Origin: a bacterium
GTDB taxonomy: Bacteria; CBDUZB01; JAGLHV01
Direction: 5' to 3'
Assembly: GCA_023132075.1 (NCBI GenBank)
Contig: JAGLYT010000059.1
Coordinates: 1-8,330, forward strand
DNA length: 8,330 bases
This document shows positions 5,362-8,330 of this stretch, one piece after another; position 1 is the first letter of the stretch, and every line of letters starts with the position of its first letter. The translations under genes and the position numbers were made by a program. Under the pieces are notes generated by a model. The model ran no database searches. It was not told the DNA's origin and saw only the letters and a list, made by a program, of their open reading frames with translations.

Positions 5362-5382
5362 CTAAAACGGTCGAATATTTAG
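5362..5382 (+). promoter_or_regulatory. Weak candidate TetR operator
   Basis: CTAAA at 5362-5366 and TTTAG at 5378-5382 form a short inverted repeat with an 11-nt centre. It lies just downstream of the -10 box and ahead of the SD, where an autoregulating TetR-type repressor would bind. The arms are only 5 bp and AT-rich, so this could be chance. Confidence 0.25.
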
Positions 5383-5396
5383 AAAGGTGTATTTAA

Positions 5397-5975
5397 TTGA
5401 AAACAAACGAGAAAAAAGGAATTATCACTAAAGTAGCGCAGAGAATTTTTTCCAAATATGGTTTAATTAAAACAACCGTTGATGAAATTGCCAAAGCCGC
5501 CCGAATGGGGAAAGCAAGTTTATATCATTATTTTAAAAGCAAGGAAGATATTTTTAGAGAGGTTGTTGAAAAAGAGAATAGATTTTTAAAAGAAAAAATA
5601 AACGAAGCAATAAACAACGAGCATACACCGCAAAAGAAAATCAGAGCATATATAATGACTCGAATGAAATACCTCAGTGAGCTGGCTAATATCCACAGCG
5701 CTCTCAAGGATGATTATCTTGACCATTATGCTTTTATAGAAAAAATAAGAGAGAGAACTTTTCAGGAAGAAATTGCAACAATTAAAGCAATTCTAAAAGA
5801 AGGGGTAAAAAACGGAATATTTTCAATTCGTGATATAGAATTGACTTCATTTGCGATTATTTCTGCATTGAAGGGTTTGGAATATCCCTGGTCTGTGAAA
5901 ACATCTTTACCGGAAATAGAAAAGAATATAGATAAATTGATGGAAATACTTTTTAATGGGATTATAAAGAGGTAG
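5397..5975 (+). CDS. TetR/AcrR-family transcriptional regulator
   Basis: A 192-aa regulator. The N-terminal TetR HTH domain covers about residues 5-52: the helix AQRIFSKYGLIKTTVDEIA leads to the turn AARMGKASLYHYF and then KSKEDIF, the hallmark 'G.LY.YF.SKE.L' segment. The remaining ~140 residues are helical and variable and would bind a ligand that cannot be predicted from the sequence. Translation starts at a TTG at 5397, supported by AAAGG about 9 nt upstream; the next in-frame Met, about 37 residues further on, would remove most of the HTH. A consensus promoter precedes it. It directly precedes an acyl carrier protein, an acyltransferase and a patatin gene, so it may sense fatty acyl or lipid compounds as FadR/FabR-like TetR proteins do (inference). 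Confidence 0.9.
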   Translation: MKTNEKKGIITKVAQRIFSKYGLIKTTVDEIAKAARMGKASLYHYFKSKEDIFREVVEKENRFLKEKINEAINNEHTPQKKIRAYIMTRMKYLSELANIHSALKDDYLDHYAFIEKIRERTFQEEIATIKAILKEGVKNGIFSIRDIELTSFAIISALKGLEYPWSVKTSLPEIEKNIDKLMEILFNGIIKR

Positions 5976-5988
5976 TTTATTTTTTTTT
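5964..5988 (+). terminator. Weak AT-only hairpin plus T run after the TetR gene
   Basis: ATAAA at 5964-5968 can pair with TTTAT at 5976-5980, followed by a run of T's to 5988. The stem is short and contains only A/T pairs, and it overlaps the end of the coding region. Partial termination is possible, but the T run may be chance in this AT-rich gap. Confidence 0.25.
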
Positions 5989-6040
5989 GTTTAAAAATGG
6001 AACGAAAAACCAAAATGTTTGAATAGTTTAAAAGGGAAAA

Positions 6041-6313
6041 ATGTTACTATTTAATGAAGTAAAAAAAATTGTGGTTAATCAACTCCGGGTTGATGATTCA
6101 AAGGTAAAATTAGAGTCTAAATTTATTGATGATTTAGGTATTGATTCTTTAGATTTGGCTCAGTTGCTGATGTTTATGGAAGATGCATTTGGGATTAATA
6201 TTATCGATACTAATTATTTTCAACGGTTTATTACTATTGGCGATCTGGTAGAAATTGTAGAAGAAGAAATAAAAGGGAAGGATAATTTAAAGAAAAATAA
6301 AAGTTTAAATTAA
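6041..6313 (+). CDS. Acyl carrier protein
   Basis: A 90-aa acyl carrier protein. The phosphopantetheine attachment motif DDLGIDSLDLAQLL places Ser36 as the modified serine, and the acidic helix II continues as FMEDAFGINI. The C-terminus has a Lys-rich tail of ~12 residues beyond the usual ~78-aa core. It lacks neighbours of the standard fab operon (fabD, fabG, fabF), and it lies between a TetR regulator and a GNAT-like acyltransferase, so it is probably a dedicated, not primary, ACP (inference). It starts at the ATG at 6041, behind AAGGGA. The gap after the TetR gene is 65 nt, so it may share the TetR transcript. Confidence 0.9.
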   Translation: MLLFNEVKKIVVNQLRVDDSKVKLESKFIDDLGIDSLDLAQLLMFMEDAFGINIIDTNYFQRFITIGDLVEIVEEEIKGKDNLKKNKSLN

Positions 6314-6375
6314 TAGAAATTGTAATTATATATTTTCTGGACGGAGATAGATGCAGGGCTGATAAGGAGAGAAAA

Positions 6376-7494
6376 ATGAACGGGATAAATATTAAAGTTG
6401 TTGAAAGCAAAAAAGATTTAAAAAAATTTTTAAAATTTCCCTGGAAAATTTACCGAGACAATTCTTATTGGGTTCCACCATTGATGAAAGAGGTTAAAAA
6501 TTTACTTGATCCTGAAAAACATCCATTTTGGATACATGCAAAGAGAGAATTATTCTTAGCCGAAAGGAATGGGGAGGTTGTGGGGAGAATTGCTGCTATT
6601 TTTGATCAAAATCATAATAACTTTCACCAAGAGAAAACCGGGTTCTTCGGTTTTTTTGAATGTATTGAGGAGTATTCTGTTACTGAAGTTTTATTGAATA
6701 CTGCCAAAAGATGGTGCCAAATGGAGGGGATGAAAATTTTAAGGGGTCCTGTAAATCCCAGCATGAATGAAGAGTGTGCCTTTCTTCTGGAAGGGTTTGA
6801 TAAATCGCCGACAATAATGATGTCGTATACCCAACCCTATTATCTTGAATTTATGGAGCGATATGGTTTTCGGAAAGCAAAAGATTTATATGCTCTACTC
6901 AAAAAAATAGAAGACGGTATTCCTAAACGCATTGAAAAACTCGTAGAGAGAATAAAGAAAAAAACAAGGGTGAAAGTACGGCCTTTTGATATGAAAAATT
7001 ATAAAAGAGATATTCAATTTATTAAAGATATTTATAACTCTGCCTGGGAGAAAAATTGGGGTTTTGTTCCAATGACAGAGGGTGAAATGGATTTGACTGC
7101 AGAAAATATTAAACAAATTGCCATTCCTGAGTTGGTTCTCTTTGCTGAAATAGAGGGTAAACCTGTGGGGGTGAGTGTTACCGTTCCGGACTTTAATCAG
7201 GTATTGAACAAATTAAACGGCAAATTAGGACTGATTGGGATAGTGAAATTTTTATATTATAAGAGAAAAATAGATGGAGTTCGTTCAATCCTTGGTGGAG
7301 TAAAAAAAGAATACCGGAATTCCGGGATTATTGCTGTTTTATCTTATGAAACAGAAAAGAATATAATTAAATTAGGATATAAATGGTGTGAATTAGGTTG
7401 GAATTTGGAGGATAATGATTTAATAAATCAATTTGATATGGCTATCGGAGGGAAGATTTGTAAGAAATATAGAATTTATGAGATGGAGATTTAA
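6376..7494 (+). CDS. GNAT-like acyltransferase, YghO-type family
   Basis: A 372-aa protein of a GNAT-related family that I associate with E. coli YghO. Key segments include FPWKIYRDNSYWVPPL (21-36), the residues around HPFWIHA (49-55), AERNGEVVGRIAAIFDQNHN (62-81), the RGPVNPSMNEECAFLLEGFD run (123-142), NWGFVPMTEGEM (227-238), and a motif-A-like GVKKEYRNSGIIAVL (308-322). The N-terminal and C-terminal halves each look like a GNAT fold (residues ~60-170 and ~200-345). Acyl-donor and acceptor are not determined by the sequence. The bacterial ceramide synthase of Caulobacter belongs, to my recollection, to this wider family, and an ACP gene sits directly upstream, so ACP-dependent N-acylation of a lipid amine is a reasonable hypothesis. 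The SD AAGGAG lies 6 nt before the ATG. The stop overlaps the patatin start region, so the two are co-translated. Confidence 0.75.
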   Translation: MNGINIKVVESKKDLKKFLKFPWKIYRDNSYWVPPLMKEVKNLLDPEKHPFWIHAKRELFLAERNGEVVGRIAAIFDQNHNNFHQEKTGFFGFFECIEEYSVTEVLLNTAKRWCQMEGMKILRGPVNPSMNEECAFLLEGFDKSPTIMMSYTQPYYLEFMERYGFRKAKDLYALLKKIEDGIPKRIEKLVERIKKKTRVKVRPFDMKNYKRDIQFIKDIYNSAWEKNWGFVPMTEGEMDLTAENIKQIAIPELVLFAEIEGKPVGVSVTVPDFNQVLNKLNGKLGLIGIVKFLYYKRKIDGVRSILGGVKKEYRNSGIIAVLSYETEKNIIKLGYKWCELGWNLEDNDLINQFDMAIGGKICKKYRIYEMEI

Positions 7495-7496
7495 TG

Positions 7497-8330
7497 ATGA
7501 GAAAAAAATTAAAAATAGGTTTGGCCCTGGGAAGCGGAGCGGCACGGGGTTTGGCTCATATTGGGGTATTAAAAGTTTTAGAAGAAAATAAAATTCCTAT
7601 TGATTTAATTGCGGGAACGAGTATGGGGGCATTAGTTGGGGGGGCATATGCCGTAGGAATGTCTGTGGATGAGATGGAAAGAATAGCGATGGAAGTGGAC
7701 TGGAAAAGGTTAGGCCGGTTAATGGATTTTGTTATTCCCAGGTCAGGATTTATCAATGGGAAAAAAGTGAAAACTTTCATCAAAACCCTGGTGAAGAATA
7801 AAAAGATTGAGGAACTCAAAATACCTTTTGCTACTGTGGCTACAGATATTGAAACAGGAGAGGAAGTAATTATTCAGCAAGGGTTGATAGTAGAAGCAAT
7901 CCGGGCCAGTGCTTCAATCCCGGGAATATTTACTCCGGTCAGGAATGGGAAAAAAATTTTAGTCGATGGAGGATTGGTTAATCCTATTCCAATAAGTGTA
8001 GTGAAAAAAATGGGAGCAGATATTATTATTGCGGTTAATGTCATTTCCGGTCCGAAGAGAAAAAACCCTTCTAAAAAACTTCTATCACCCACTTCTGTTT
8101 TAGCAAAGAAAAATCAATCCGTCAAACATAATGAATCTCGTTTGCCCGGATTAGACCTTGCAGTGATCAAAACTAAATTTGATAAACTATTAAAAGAGAA
8201 ACTGATAAGCAGCGAGAAGTGGAAACAGATTATTAACCGATTTCAAAACGGGGAAGATAAATCACTGCCCAATATTATTACTGTACTATACCAGGCAATA
8301 AAAATAGCGGAAGAGAAAATGGTAGAATCC
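7497..8330 (+). CDS. Patatin-like phospholipase, RssA/NTE type, 3' end missing
   Basis: The reading frame is open to the last base, giving 278 visible residues. Family motifs are complete: the oxyanion-hole loop GSGAARG (12-18), the nucleophile elbow GTSMG (40-44) with Ser42, and the catalytic Asp in DGGLVNPIP (157-165), Asp157. This Ser-Asp dyad defines patatin lipases, which hydrolyse acyl esters of phospholipids. After the core, residues ~190-278 form a Lys-rich helical extension that could be a membrane-association or dimer segment. No signal peptide is visible, so it is probably cytoplasmic or membrane-peripheral. The TAA of the upstream gene is followed at once by ATGATG: the first ATG (7494) overlaps the stop by one base, and the second (7497) is better spaced from GGAG at 7485-7488. 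Its place after an ACP and an acyltransferase suggests lipid remodelling. Confidence 0.88.
   Translation, partial: MRKKLKIGLALGSGAARGLAHIGVLKVLEENKIPIDLIAGTSMGALVGGAYAVGMSVDEMERIAMEVDWKRLGRLMDFVIPRSGFINGKKVKTFIKTLVKNKKIEELKIPFATVATDIETGEEVIIQQGLIVEAIRASASIPGIFTPVRNGKKILVDGGLVNPIPISVVKKMGADIIIAVNVISGPKRKNPSKKLLSPTSVLAKKNQSVKHNESRLPGLDLAVIKTKFDKLLKEKLISSEKWKQIINRFQNGEDKSLPNIITVLYQAIKIAEEKMVES

Noticed and set aside
7556-8092. Two antisense ORFs inside the patatin gene
   Set aside because: They are opposite to an open frame that holds all three patatin motifs; hydrophobic composition is a by-product of the frame.

Overview
The window comes from an AT-rich bacterial genome. Its SD sequences are purine-rich and sometimes match the 16S rRNA 3' tail over their full length, some starts are TTG, and two promoters have sigma70-consensus boxes. 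Two 8-Cys ferredoxin-bearing ATPases, NifX/NifB-like domains and two hairpin-rich intergenic elements suggest an anaerobe, perhaps a low-GC Firmicutes-like or candidate-phylum lineage such as Atribacterota. I cannot assign a taxon from this sequence. All genes lie on the + strand.

Region 1 (1-1122) is the 3' part of a multi-pass membrane protein resembling DUF4153.

Region 2 (about 1158-5324) is a metal/Fe-S gene cluster. In order it holds a Fur-family regulator with an unusual N-terminus, a Gly/Arg-rich DUF5320-like protein, two NifX/NifB-type (dinitrogenase Fe-Mo cofactor family) proteins, a small Gly-rich zinc-ribbon protein, and two MinD/Mrp-type P-loop ATPases, each with an inserted two-cluster ferredoxin domain (COG1149-like). 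No nitrogenase genes are present. The layout recalls the 'orange protein' (ORP) and Mrp/NifX neighbourhoods of anaerobes. A consensus promoter followed by a 20-bp operator-like sequence precedes the Fur gene, and a second copy of that sequence (15/20 identical) precedes the DUF5320-like gene, so the regulator probably controls itself and the cluster. Three genes of the cluster (Fur, DUF5320-like, zinc ribbon) share the same start module: an extended SD followed by a Met-Pro-x-x-(D/N)-x-x-Gly-Pro N-terminus. Two hairpin-bearing intergenic elements break up the second half of the cluster.

Region 3 (5321-8330) looks like a lipid gene set. A TetR-family regulator with its own consensus promoter is followed by an acyl carrier protein, a GNAT-like acyltransferase of the YghO-type family, and a patatin-like phospholipase cut by the window end. 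An ACP next to this acyltransferase family suggests ACP-dependent acyl transfer, possibly to an amino lipid as in bacterial ceramide synthesis, but that is inference.

No tRNA, rRNA, CRISPR array, insertion sequence or origin was seen. Apart from the window ends, no stretch longer than 300 bases lacks a gene.
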